DNA of 13,081 nucleotides from Verrucomicrobiales bacterium (GTDB lineage Bacteria > Verrucomicrobiota > Verrucomicrobiia > Verrucomicrobiales > DEV007), in the NCBI GenBank assembly GCA_007123695.1, contig SLGN01000522.1, positions 1 to 13,081 of the forward strand, in the 5' to 3' direction. Positions within the stretch are counted from its first letter, which is position 1. Each line of letters opens with the position of its first letter. The translations under genes were made by a program, and so were the position numbers. The notes below the pieces were generated by a model. It did not search any database and was not told the origin of the DNA. It worked only from the letters and a program-made list of their open reading frames with translations. Positions 1 to 7,298 of this stretch are shown here, piece after piece.

Positions 1-3000
1 ATGAGATGGTCGGGCGGATCCTGGCCGCCCTGGGTGGCGCCCGCACCGGGGTGGCTGGTGTAGCCGTTGCCAACGACGTTGGGCCGGAAGAGGAGGGTCT
101 GCCAGGGCAGCGGAGGCCGCGACGCCAAAGAGCTTGGCAGGGAGCCGAGCATGCCGGGTCCGGAGACGATCCGGTTCGGGGAGAAGTAGGCGGGGCCGCC
201 CGCCTCGGCCAGCTCCGGATTGGAGAAGTAGGGGAAGTCGCCGAAGTTGCGGCGCTGCTCCCAGAAATCGACGATCTCCTGGGTGAAGCGGGTGCGCAGG
301 GAGTGGACGTTCCCCTCGTCGGGCTTGTTGATGTAGGGCCCGTCGATCATCGTTCCGGCGCCGTTGTCGAAATCGCCGTAGAGCTGGACGTTAACCGAAG
401 TCGCTTGACCATTCGGACCACCACCGAAGGGCATGGGAATGGCGTCGCGGTAGGGGGGGGCGTTGGACGGCAGGTCGGGAATGATAAGGAAGTCACGGTC
501 CGCCGCCGGATTGAAGCCGGCGATGCCCACCCCGACTGAGTTGGTCAGCGAGTGGGCCATGGGGGCCGATCCGTAGCGGCGGTGCGGCGCGTAGACGCCG
601 TCGTTGGGCACGATCACCGGCATCGACGCGGGGATGCGGACGTCGCCGTGCGGGACGGAGATGGATTGCACCACGTCGCCGAGGCGGATGTAGGAGTCGC
701 GCTTGTCCCAATGGCTCACGACGAAGGCCATGCGTCCACGGTTGAAGAATCCCTCCTCCCTGACGCTGTTGCGCCCGGGGCCGGGTCGGTTCCTCGCCTT
801 GGTGCGTGCCGTGCTTAGGGGGTTGCCGGGGTCGGCGGTGACGCTGCCGAGCTCGACCGCGTTGTGCGAATCCTGCGAGAGATTTCTGAATTCGTTGATG
901 TGGCCCATGTCGCCGGCCGGGTCGAGGATCGGGGCGCCGGGCAGGCGGAAGGCGGGGAAGTCCATCGTGATCTCCTGGACGAGTTCGGGCCCGCCGCGGC
1001 GCGCCGAAGCCTCGGTGAACTGACCGCCGCTGTAGATGTCGAATTTCACCGTTCCACCGTCGAAGACGGCCCCGTCGTTGATGTTGATTCGGAAGGGGAC
1101 GGTGACGAGGTCGTAGCGGTAGGCTTGGGCAACCTCCGCAGGAGTCCCGCCGACGCTTCGGTTCGTGACCGAGGAAACGCCCTGCTCAAGGGCGTTGTAG
1201 CCCCGGTCGAGCGGAGTGAGACGCGAACGGATGTTGGTGTTGAGAGTTTGACCGGATCTGGCCATCTGCCACCAGACATGGCGATTGTTGTTTTGTCCGC
1301 CCTCCTGAAGAGCCTGGCGAGCGCTCATGGTGTAGCCGAAGGAAAGGAGTCCACCCCAGGAGCGGGCTCCGCCCTGGCGGTGGGGCTTAGCCCAGTTCGT
1401 CGCCCAGATGTAGGTGTTGGGGGGATTGTTGGGGGATCCGAGGCCCTCGAAGCCGAGGAAGCCGACGGTCTCCTCAGCTCCCGAGAAGGTCATGCCCGAC
1501 TGGCGCTGGATGTGGATCTCCATGTCGGGGTTGATCGAGCCCCATCCGATGCTGGGGCAGAAGAGCTGGAAGAGGAAGGAGGCCTGGACGAGAGACTCGC
1601 CCGGCCGCAGGCGCATCAGGTCGCTGCCGACGGGGGAGATGAGCCCGCGGTTGAACTTGTTCTGCGTCGGGTTTTCCAGAACTGCGGCGCGGTAGGTGGG
1701 GTCGAGGAAGGCGAGCTGCCAGTTCCACTGCGCTGGGTCGAAAGCGGCCAAAAATTCGGGCCCGCCGCCGGCGTCCTCCAAGTCCCGCAGCCACTGAGGC
1801 CAGTTCGCCTTGTTCTCGTCGTCCGGTCCGTTGACCCCTGGAGGCAGGGGCGGCAGATTGGAGAAGAGCATGCCATCGGGCTGCTCGACGATGCCGCTGC
1901 GGTGTTCGGTTACGCCCGGATAGAGCGGCGAGACAGGCTGCTCGGCGGCGTGCATGCCCGCGCAGATCATGTGGATGTCGGCACCGCTAATGGTGAAGAA
2001 GCGGCCCATTCCCTTGGTCTGCCCGATGCGGATGGGCGTGACCTGCCCGTGCCCCTTGTGCCCGAAGCCCGGTTCGTTGGCGTCGCGCGGGTTGGTGAAG
2101 GTGAGAAACTGGTTCCGGTTCTCGGGCTGGAAGGCGAGCTGGAAGTCCTCGAAGAGAGTGTCGTCGTGGAGGTTGGTCGAGCGGATGTAGTCGAAGATCA
2201 TGGTGGCGAGCTGGTCCGTGCTCGGCCGTCCGTATTTGCTGGAGAAGCTGCCGCCGTAGCCGGGGATGTTCCGGTCGAGCATGCGGGTCAGGTATTCGTA
2301 AAGCTGCTGGTTGCGGGGGATGTTGGCGAAGTCGTGGATGCCGCTGTCGGCCCGCTCGCGCTTGAAGAGATACTCGAAGCGCGGGTAGCCGCCCCCGGTG
2401 TTCCGCCCCATCGAGGCGCAGAAGTGGATGAGCTGGTCGAAGGCGGTGAGAAACTGGTTGTAGGCCTGGGTGTTGTTCGGATCGGCGTTGAAAACCGGCC
2501 ACATGGCGATGCGGGGGCGGTTGAACAGATTCGTCTCGGGAGCGCGGCTGCTCACCGTGATGAAGAACTTGGCACGCTCGAGGTGCTCGCTGAGCTGGTC
2601 GGGCGGGATGGGGCGGCCCGAGGCGTCGGGGAACTGGTGCGGGGTGCGGTCGGCCCGCATCACGAGGTCGTCGAGCGAGGGGAAGAGCGGCTCGTTGTCG
2701 GGGACGAGGCCGTTCATCTCGCGCGGGTCGCGCGTGTTGATGATGCGCGTGCCCGACTCGGAACCGCCGCCAACGATGCGCGGCACGACGCGGAAGAGCA
2801 TCTCCATGGCCTCGCGGTCGTTGACGATGTCGAGAACGCCGGGAGCGAGCGCGGGGATGAGGTGGGTCGTGGCGGGGTGACCGGGATAGCGCTGCCACTC
2901 CTTCTGCGCGGGCTGGAACTTGCCCATGGCCATGTCGAGTTCGCCGCCGGCCTTGGGAATGTCCCAGGCGAGTCCGCCCGCATGGGTGTTGAGGTTGAGC

Positions 3001-3836
3001 TTCGTCGTCTCGTCGTCGGCCCAGAAGGCAAAGCGGGCCACCATCGGGTTGCGGGCGGAGGGGATGCCGGCGCCGGAAATCGGTCGGAAAGCGAAGGAAG
3101 GCCCTGTCGATCCGCCGCCGCCGGAGGAATCGTTCAGCACCCCGAGGGTGCCGTCGGCGAGCTGGTAGAGCCAGCGCACCGGCATGGCGACGTGGCTGTT
3201 GGCTTGGGCAAGGCGGGCGGCCTGCGCCCCGATCGGGCCCTCGTCGTTGAGGACCATCCCGTCCTCGTTGAAGCGGAAGCCCTCGACGCCGGCGGAGCGT
3301 CCGCCAATGGGCCGGGGCCAGCGGGGCAGGACGGCGGCGGCGGGATGGACGATGGGAAAGTAGGCCCGTTCGCCGCGGATGACGGGCTCGTTGAGATCGA
3401 CGAACTGCTCGGGACGCGAGCTCCAGTTCCTCGCATCCTGGAAATCGGTCTGGAAATCGTTCCAGTCGCTCGTGCGCATGACGTCGTCGGAGTACAGCTT
3501 GAAGGCGTTTTGCGGCGTGCCGTTCTCGTTCCACACCCGGATGGCGCCCGGCTGCGAGGCCCACGCGGAGATGTTCCCGGGGGTCGTCGTGGTGGTGGCC
3601 TCGCGGATCTGGGCGATGACCATGTTCACCGCCTGCTCGGCGACCTGCTGCGCATGGAGACCCTGCGAGTAGGTGTAGGAGGCGCGGTGCTCGCTGGTGG
3701 CGAGGGAGAAGAAGGTGAGCACGAGGATGGTCGTGAGGGCCATCACCGTGAGCACGGTGACGAGGGCGACGCCCTTGCGGCGGTCTGCGACAGATCCGTG
3801 GGGGCGTTTCGGGTTCGAGGATTCCGCGAGTTTCAT
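1..3836 (-). CDS. Verru_Chthon cassette protein A-like, GspK/PilX-like N-terminus (3' end beyond window)
   Basis: The frame from the ATG at 3836 stays open to the left edge (1278 complete codons); the C-terminus is missing. I checked the frame at several points, including across the C8 run at 453-460. The N-terminus is prepilin-like: basic leader, RRKG (19-22), then a hydrophobic helix at about 23-46 starting VALVTVLTVMAL. Cleavage after Gly22 would leave Thr, not Glu, at mature +5, as in GspK/PilX-like minor pseudopilins. FWADDETTKLNLN (271-283) and the late PWQTLLFRPN and PPDHL (1274-1278) segments match what I recall of Verru_Chthon protein A (TIGR02600), a large protein of four-gene verrucomicrobial cassettes whose B, C and D members are also prepilin-like. 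The biochemical role is unknown; envelope or surface assembly is inferred. The upstream neighbour is the DUF1501 gene, so B-D are not upstream; they may lie beyond the left edge. No Shine-Dalgarno precedes the start. Family call fairly sure; function unsure. Confidence 0.82.
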   Translation of the reverse strand, partial: MKLAESSNPKRPHGSVADRRKGVALVTVLTVMALTTILVLTFFSLATSEHRASYTYSQGLHAQQVAEQAVNMVIAQIREATTTTTPGNISAWASQPGAIRVWNENGTPQNAFKLYSDDVMRTSDWNDFQTDFQDARNWSSRPEQFVDLNEPVIRGERAYFPIVHPAAAVLPRWPRPIGGRSAGVEGFRFNEDGMVLNDEGPIGAQAARLAQANSHVAMPVRWLYQLADGTLGVLNDSSGGGGSTGPSFAFRPISGAGIPSARNPMVARFAFWADDETTKLNLNTHAGGLAWDIPKAGGELDMAMGKFQPAQKEWQRYPGHPATTHLIPALAPGVLDIVNDREAMEMLFRVVPRIVGGGSESGTRIINTRDPREMNGLVPDNEPLFPSLDDLVMRADRTPHQFPDASGRPIPPDQLSEHLERAKFFITVSSRAPETNLFNRPRIAMWPVFNADPNNTQAYNQFLTAFDQLIHFCASMGRNTGGGYPRFEYLFKRERADSGIHDFANIPRNQQLYEYLTRMLDRNIPGYGGSFSSKYGRPSTDQLATMIFDYIRSTNLHDDTLFEDFQLAFQPENRNQFLTFTNPRDANEPGFGHKGHGQVTPIRIGQTKGMGRFFTISGADIHMICAGMHAAEQPVSPLYPGVTEHRSGIVEQPDGMLFSNLPPLPPGVNGPDDENKANWPQWLRDLEDAGGGPEFLAAFDPAQWNWQLAFLDPTYRAAVLENPTQNKFNRGLISPVGSDLMRLRPGESLVQASFLFQLFCPSIGWGSINPDMEIHIQRQSGMTFSGAEETVGFLGFEGLGSPNNPPNTYIWATNWAKPHRQGGARSWGGLLSFGYTMSARQALQEGGQNNNRHVWWQMARSGQTLNTNIRSRLTPLDRGYNALEQGVSSVTNRSVGGTPAEVAQAYRYDLVTVPFRININDGAVFDGGTVKFDIYSGGQFTEASARRGGPELVQEITMDFPAFRLPGAPILDPAGDMGHINEFRNLSQDSHNAVELGSVTADPGNPLSTARTKARNRPGPGRNSVREEGFFNRGRMAFVVSHWDKRDSYIRLGDVVQSISVPHGDVRIPASMPVIVPNDGVYAPHRRYGSAPMAHSLTNSVGVGIAGFNPAADRDFLIIPDLPSNAPPYRDAIPMPFGGGPNGQATSVNVQLYGDFDNGAGTMIDGPYINKPDEGNVHSLRTRFTQEIVDFWEQRRNFGDFPYFSNPELAEAGGPAYFSPNRIVSGPGMLGSLPSSLASRPPLPWQTLLFRPNVVGNGYTSHPGAGATQGGQDPPDHL

Positions 3837-3902
3837 GGCTGGAGAGAGATGGCGTTCCCGGTGTTGAGGACTGGTGCCCCGCCGACCGGCAAGGCTTTAC
3901 GA

Positions 3903-3929
3903 TGTATATTGATCGAAATACAATGACAA
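3903..3929 (-). promoter_or_regulatory. candidate promoter for the Verru_Chthon A gene
   Basis: Reading the minus strand, TTGTCA (3929-3924) and TATACA (3908-3903) resemble sigma-70 -35 and -10 boxes, but the spacer is only 15 bp. A shifted alternative uses TTGTAT (3934-3929) with CAATAT (3911-3906) at 17 bp. Either would give a leader of roughly 60 nt before the ATG at 3836. The region is clearly AT-richer than its surroundings, which supports a promoter here, but the exact boxes are uncertain. Confidence 0.3.
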
Positions 3930-3934
3930 TACAA
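3918..3934. repeat. 17-bp direct repeat, copy 1 (candidate operator half)
   Basis: Plus-strand ATACAATGACAATACAA. It matches the copy at 3968-3984 at 14 of 17 positions, and the two copies begin exactly 50 bp apart. This copy overlaps the candidate -35 box of the Verru_Chthon A promoter. On the minus strand each copy contains two TTGTA elements 11 nt apart, about one helical turn. A regulator binding site is inferred. Confidence 0.5.
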
Positions 3935-3967
3935 GACTATTTTCGCTCCGGTGCGATTTTTTTGTCC

Positions 3968-3984
3968 ATACAATGTCTTTACAA
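3968..3984. repeat. 17-bp direct repeat, copy 2 (candidate operator half)
   Basis: Plus-strand ATACAATGTCTTTACAA, the partner of the copy at 3918-3934 in the same orientation. It lies upstream of the candidate promoter of the Verru_Chthon A gene and preserves both outer TTGTA elements (minus strand); the differences are confined to three A/T positions in the centre. The rest of 3837-4068 holds no gene I can support. Confidence 0.5.
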
Positions 3985-4068
3985 GGCCGCTTCCAATGCT
4001 GGAGCGCCGTGCGGAAGGCCGCAAGGAAACCAAGAAGCGCAGCCCGTGACAAGCCAAAAAACGGTCGC

Positions 4069-5514
4069 TCAGGCGAAGATTTCGGTCACGGGGCGGCCCT
4101 TGCCGTCCTCGGTGACGTAGAAGGGCCGTCCCTCGACGGTGAATTCGGTCTTGGGACTGACGCCCATCAGGGTCATGATGGTGGCGTGGAGATCGGTCAC
4201 GCTGACGGGGTCCTCCACTGCGACGAGGGGCCGCTCGTCGGCGGTGCGCCCGTGCACGTGGCCCCGGCGCGTCCCGCCGCCGAACATCAGCACGCTGGTG
4301 CCGCCGGTGAAGTGGCGGTGCAGCCCGTAGTGCTTTTCATCGGTGATGCGGTCCACCTTGTGGGTGGCCTGGTCGCGGGCGTTCGATCCCGGCACGCCCT
4401 CGATCATCGCGTCGCGGCTGAATTCGGAGGCGACCACCACCAGGGTGCGGTCGAGCAGGCCGCGCTCCTCCAGGTCGAGGACGAGCCGCGCGATGGGCCG
4501 GTCGATCTCGGTGTGGAGGCGAGCCACGGTGGCGTGGCCGTCGGCGTGGGTGTCCCAATGGAGGAAGGGCACGTATTCGGTGGTGACCTCGACGAAGCGG
4601 GCGCCGTTCTCGACGAGGCGGCGGGCGAGCAGACAGCCGCGGCCGAAGCGCGAGGTGTCGTAGGCCTCGCGGACCTCGGCGGGCTCTTCCTCCAGGTCGA
4701 AGGCCCGGCGCTCCTCCGAGGCGAGCAGCCGGTAGGCGTTGTCGAGGGAGCGGAGCAGGGACTGCTGCTGGTAGTCGCTCGCGTAGTCCCGGTGCGGGCT
4801 CCGCTCCACGAGACGGCGCAGGAGACGGTCGCGGTTGGCGAAGCGCCCGGGGTCCATCCCCGCGGGCGGCTGCACCGACTTCGCCGCCTCCTCGGGGAAG
4901 GGCAGATTCATGGGGCCGTATTCGCTGCCGAAGAACCCGGCGGTGGTGAAGGCCTTGAGCTCCTCCTTTTCCCCGACGCCCTCGAGGCGCTGCCCGATGT
5001 TGACGAAGGGCGGCATCACCGGGTTGCGCGGGCCCAGCACTTTCGCGAGCCACGCGCCGAGGTGGGGGCAGGCGACGGTCTGCGGCGGCACGTAGCCGGT
5101 GTGCCAGTGGTATTGGTGGCGCGAGTGGAGGATGCTGCCGAGATCGGGCTGCACCGCCGAGCGGATCAGGGTGCCGCGGTCCATGATCCCGGCGATGTTT
5201 TCGAGGCCCTCGCAGATCCGCAGCCCGTCGACCGAGGTCGGGATCGAGGGAAAGGTGGAGAGCACCGAAGCGACCTCCATGCCCTTGGCGAAGGGGGCGT
5301 GCCGCTTCGGGTCGAAAGTCTCGGGCGCGGCCATGCCGCCGGCCATCCAGAGCAGGATGCAGGCGTCGGCGCGGGCCTCGGGATGCCCGGTCCCGGCGGC
5401 GTGCACGGCCCGGGGCTCGCCGGACATCCACGCGGCGGTGGCGGCGGCGGAGAGCTTGGCGAGGAAGTCGCGCCGGACGACGGGCTCGGGAGCTTCGGGG
5501 TCGAGGCAGGACAT
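4069..5514 (-). CDS. DUF1501 family protein with Tat signal
   Basis: 481 residues, a usual length for DUF1501 (PF07394), a family related to the alkaline phosphatase/sulfatase fold; the reaction is not established. RRDFL at 14-18, then an Ala-rich stretch to about residue 40, looks like a Tat signal, so a folded, exported protein is expected. Family landmarks are LLWMAGGMAAPETFDPK (54-70), RRLVENGARFVEV (298-310), HWDTH (319-323), LLDRTLVVVASEF (353-365) and SVTDLHATIMTLMG (438-451). The usual SEFGRTP-type motif is here SEFSRDAM, and the usual GRDH region is replaced by a His-rich segment (HYGLHRHF, 395-402), so this is a divergent subgroup. The customary upstream partner encoding DUF1549/DUF1553 (a cytochrome-c-like protein) is absent: zwf lies 159 bp upstream. 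The start is the first Met before the Tat motif; its leader is pyrimidine-rich without a Shine-Dalgarno. Family sure, function unknown. Confidence 0.92.
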   Translation of the reverse strand: MSCLDPEAPEPVVRRDFLAKLSAAATAAWMSGEPRAVHAAGTGHPEARADACILLWMAGGMAAPETFDPKRHAPFAKGMEVASVLSTFPSIPTSVDGLRICEGLENIAGIMDRGTLIRSAVQPDLGSILHSRHQYHWHTGYVPPQTVACPHLGAWLAKVLGPRNPVMPPFVNIGQRLEGVGEKEELKAFTTAGFFGSEYGPMNLPFPEEAAKSVQPPAGMDPGRFANRDRLLRRLVERSPHRDYASDYQQQSLLRSLDNAYRLLASEERRAFDLEEEPAEVREAYDTSRFGRGCLLARRLVENGARFVEVTTEYVPFLHWDTHADGHATVARLHTEIDRPIARLVLDLEERGLLDRTLVVVASEFSRDAMIEGVPGSNARDQATHKVDRITDEKHYGLHRHFTGGTSVLMFGGGTRRGHVHGRTADERPLVAVEDPVSVTDLHATIMTLMGVSPKTEFTVEGRPFYVTEDGKGRPVTEIFA

Positions 5515-5556
5515 GGGAAGGGAGGGGGCGGTGGAGCGGTGGAGGAGAGGGGGCAG

Positions 5557-5612
5557 TGGAGTAGTGGAGTAGTGGGATTAACTACTCCATCACTCCATCA
5601 CTCCATCACTCC
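5557..5612. repeat. 8-bp tandem repeat array forming a palindrome
   Basis: The plus strand reads TGGAGTAG twice (5557-5572), then a short centre, then ACTACTCC (5581-5588) and three copies of ATCACTCC (5589-5612). GGAGTAGT (5566-5573) pairs perfectly with ACTACTCC across a 7-nt loop (5574-5580), and the flanking units on the two arms are near-complements. It lies in the 159-bp gap between zwf and the DUF1501 gene. The 8-bp unit is not a codon multiple, so the array is non-coding. It may be a minisatellite, a REP-like element, or an unusual transcript-end hairpin for zwf; no T-run follows in the minus direction. Confidence 0.75.
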
Positions 5613-5673
5613 AGAATACCCCCCGCCCAGCTCCGGGGCAACGGACGGATTGGCGCGAAGGCTCCGCAGCGGC

Positions 5674-7209
5674 TCAGAGCCGCCGCCATTCGTGCCCGTC
5701 GGCGGCGAGCAGGGCGTCCGCCTCGCGCGGCCCCCACGAGCCGGCGGGATACTCGGCCATGGGCGGCGGAGCGGGCGACTTGTGCCAGGCGTCCTCGATC
5801 TGATCGACGTAGCGCCAGGCCGTCTCGACCTCGTCCTTGCGGGCGAAGAGGGTCGCGTCGCCGGCCATGGCGTCGAGGAGGAGCCGCTCGTAGGCCTCGG
5901 GACTGCCCTTGCCGAAGCTGGTCTGGTAGAGGAAGTCCATCTTCACCGGTTGGAGGGTCGCGGCGGGGCCGGGCCGCTTCGATCGGATGCCGAGGGAGAT
6001 GCCCTCGTTGGGCTGGATGCGGATGACGAGCACGTTGCCCGTCATCGCCTCGGAGCCGGGGGCGGCGTTGAAGAGCACCCGAGGCGCCTCCTTGAAGTGG
6101 ATCGAGATCTCGGTGCCCTTGCGCGGGAGCCGCTTGCCCATGCGCATGTAGAAGGGCACCCCGGCCCAGCGCCAGTTGTCGATCAGGATCTTGAGGGCGA
6201 CGTAGCTCTCCGTCATCGAGCCGGGGTTGACGCGGTCTTCGCGGCGGTAGGCGGGGACCTCGGTCCCGTTGACGATGCCGGCCGTGTACTGGGCCCGGAC
6301 GACCTTGGCGGCGACGTCATCGACCCCGCGGAAGGGGCGCAGGGACTTGAGGACCTTGACCTTCTCGTCGCGCACGCCGTCGGCGGAGAGGTCGGCGGGC
6401 GGCTCCATCGCGACGAGGCTGAGGAGCTGGAGCAGGTGGTTCTGCACCATGTCGCGCAGGGCCCCGGCCTTGTCGTAGTAGCCGCCGCGGCCGCCCTCCA
6501 TGCCGAGGTCCTCGGCGCAGGTGATCTGGACGTGGTCGATGAAGCGGTTGTTCCACAGCAGCTCGAAGATCTGGTTGGCGAAGCGCAGCACCATGATGTT
6601 CTGCGCCGTCTCCTTGCCGAGGTAGTGGTCGATGCGGTAGGTGTGCTCCTCGGCGAAGGTGTCGGCGACGGTTTCGTTGAGGTGCTGGGCGGTGGCGAGG
6701 TCGGTCCCGAAGGGCTTTTCGACGACGGCCCTGCACCAGCCGTCGGCGGACCGGTTGAGGCCCGACTCGCGCAGGTGCAGGAGGATGTCGTCGAAGAACT
6801 CCGGCGCCGAGGCGAGGTAGAAGAGGCGGTTGGGGCTGGCCCCCTCGCGCTCCATTTGCTCGAGCCGCTCCTTCAGGGCCAGGTAGCCCTCGCGGTCGCC
6901 GAACTCGCTGCAATGGTAGGAGATGCTGTGGGAAAACTGGTCCCAGAGATCCCCGTCGTGGCCTTGGCGAGAGACCTCGCGGTTGAGCGCCTCGAGGCCC
7001 TCGCGGAATTCCTCGTCGGACTTTTCGCGTCGGGCGAAGCCGACCACGCGGATCCCGGCGGGCAGGTCGCCGTCGGCGGCGAGGTTGTAGAGCGCCGGGA
7101 CGAGCTTGCGGTGGGTGAGGTCGCCCGTCGCCCCGAAGATCACGAGGACGCAGGGTTCGGGGTGGCTGCGGACGCTGAGGTCGTCCTCGCGAAAGGGGTT
7201 GTCTTCCAT
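5674..7209 (-). CDS. zwf: glucose-6-phosphate 1-dehydrogenase
   Basis: Oxidises glucose 6-phosphate to 6-phosphoglucono-lactone with NADP+, the entry step of the oxidative pentose phosphate or Entner-Doudoroff route, in the cytoplasm. The 511 residues match the family length. The N-terminal Rossmann domain carries VIFGATGDLTHRKL (23-36) as the nucleotide-binding loop, and ARR (59-61) sits where arginines contact the NADP 2'-phosphate. EKPFG (164-168) and the signature RIDHYLGKE (192-200), with catalytic His and substrate Lys, are intact. The larger C-terminal domain follows with RWAGVPFYMRMGKRL and the DAMAGDATLFAR segment near the end. The start at 7209 (MEDNPFRE) suits family N-termini; an in-frame ATG at 7242 would add 11 residues (MARKLRIRCRK) and cannot be excluded. 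The frame stays open far upstream only because of high GC. No gnd or pgl gene is adjacent; the TPR gene lies 89 bp upstream on the same strand. Confidence 0.97.
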   Translation of the reverse strand: MEDNPFREDDLSVRSHPEPCVLVIFGATGDLTHRKLVPALYNLAADGDLPAGIRVVGFARREKSDEEFREGLEALNREVSRQGHDGDLWDQFSHSISYHCSEFGDREGYLALKERLEQMEREGASPNRLFYLASAPEFFDDILLHLRESGLNRSADGWCRAVVEKPFGTDLATAQHLNETVADTFAEEHTYRIDHYLGKETAQNIMVLRFANQIFELLWNNRFIDHVQITCAEDLGMEGGRGGYYDKAGALRDMVQNHLLQLLSLVAMEPPADLSADGVRDEKVKVLKSLRPFRGVDDVAAKVVRAQYTAGIVNGTEVPAYRREDRVNPGSMTESYVALKILIDNWRWAGVPFYMRMGKRLPRKGTEISIHFKEAPRVLFNAAPGSEAMTGNVLVIRIQPNEGISLGIRSKRPGPAATLQPVKMDFLYQTSFGKGSPEAYERLLLDAMAGDATLFARKDEVETAWRYVDQIEDAWHKSPAPPPMAEYPAGSWGPREADALLAADGHEWRRL

Positions 7210-7266
7210 CTTCCGACAACGAATCCGCAGTTTCCGCGCCATGGCAACCGAATACGGAAGAGGAGC

Positions 7267-7295
7267 GCCCGGCCTGCGGAGGGGCAGGCACGGGC
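7267..7295 (-). terminator. intercistronic hairpin between the TPR/C39 gene and zwf
   Basis: Just past the TPR gene's stop (TGA at 7301-7299), the minus strand forms GCCCG-T-GCCTGC, loop CCCTCC, GCAGGC-CGGGC: an 11-bp stem with one bulged T. No T-run follows (the next bases are GCTCCTCTTCC), so it is not a textbook intrinsic terminator. It could partially terminate, protect an mRNA end, or insulate zwf. It lies 58 nt upstream of the zwf ATG. Confidence 0.45.
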
Positions 7296-7298
7296 GGA

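Noticed and set aside
864..3926. Plus-strand open frame of 1020 codons
   Set aside because: It is antisense to the Verru_Chthon A gene. Its product has low-complexity Val/Glu/Gly/Arg composition with no recognisable domain, while the minus frame reads as coherent protein with family motifs.
3943..3963. TCGC...GCGA followed by seven T on the plus strand, resembling an intrinsic terminator
   Set aside because: The stem is only four base pairs and no plus-strand gene ends here; more likely part of the AT-rich promoter region of the minus-strand gene.
4014..4028. Small hairpin TGCGG-AAGG-CCGCA downstream of the DUF1501 gene
   Set aside because: Only five base pairs, about 40 nt past the stop and without a T-run, so not convincing as a terminator.
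5557..5612. Short tandem array considered as a CRISPR remnant
   Set aside because: Units are 8 bp and directly abutting with no spacers, and no cas gene is present.
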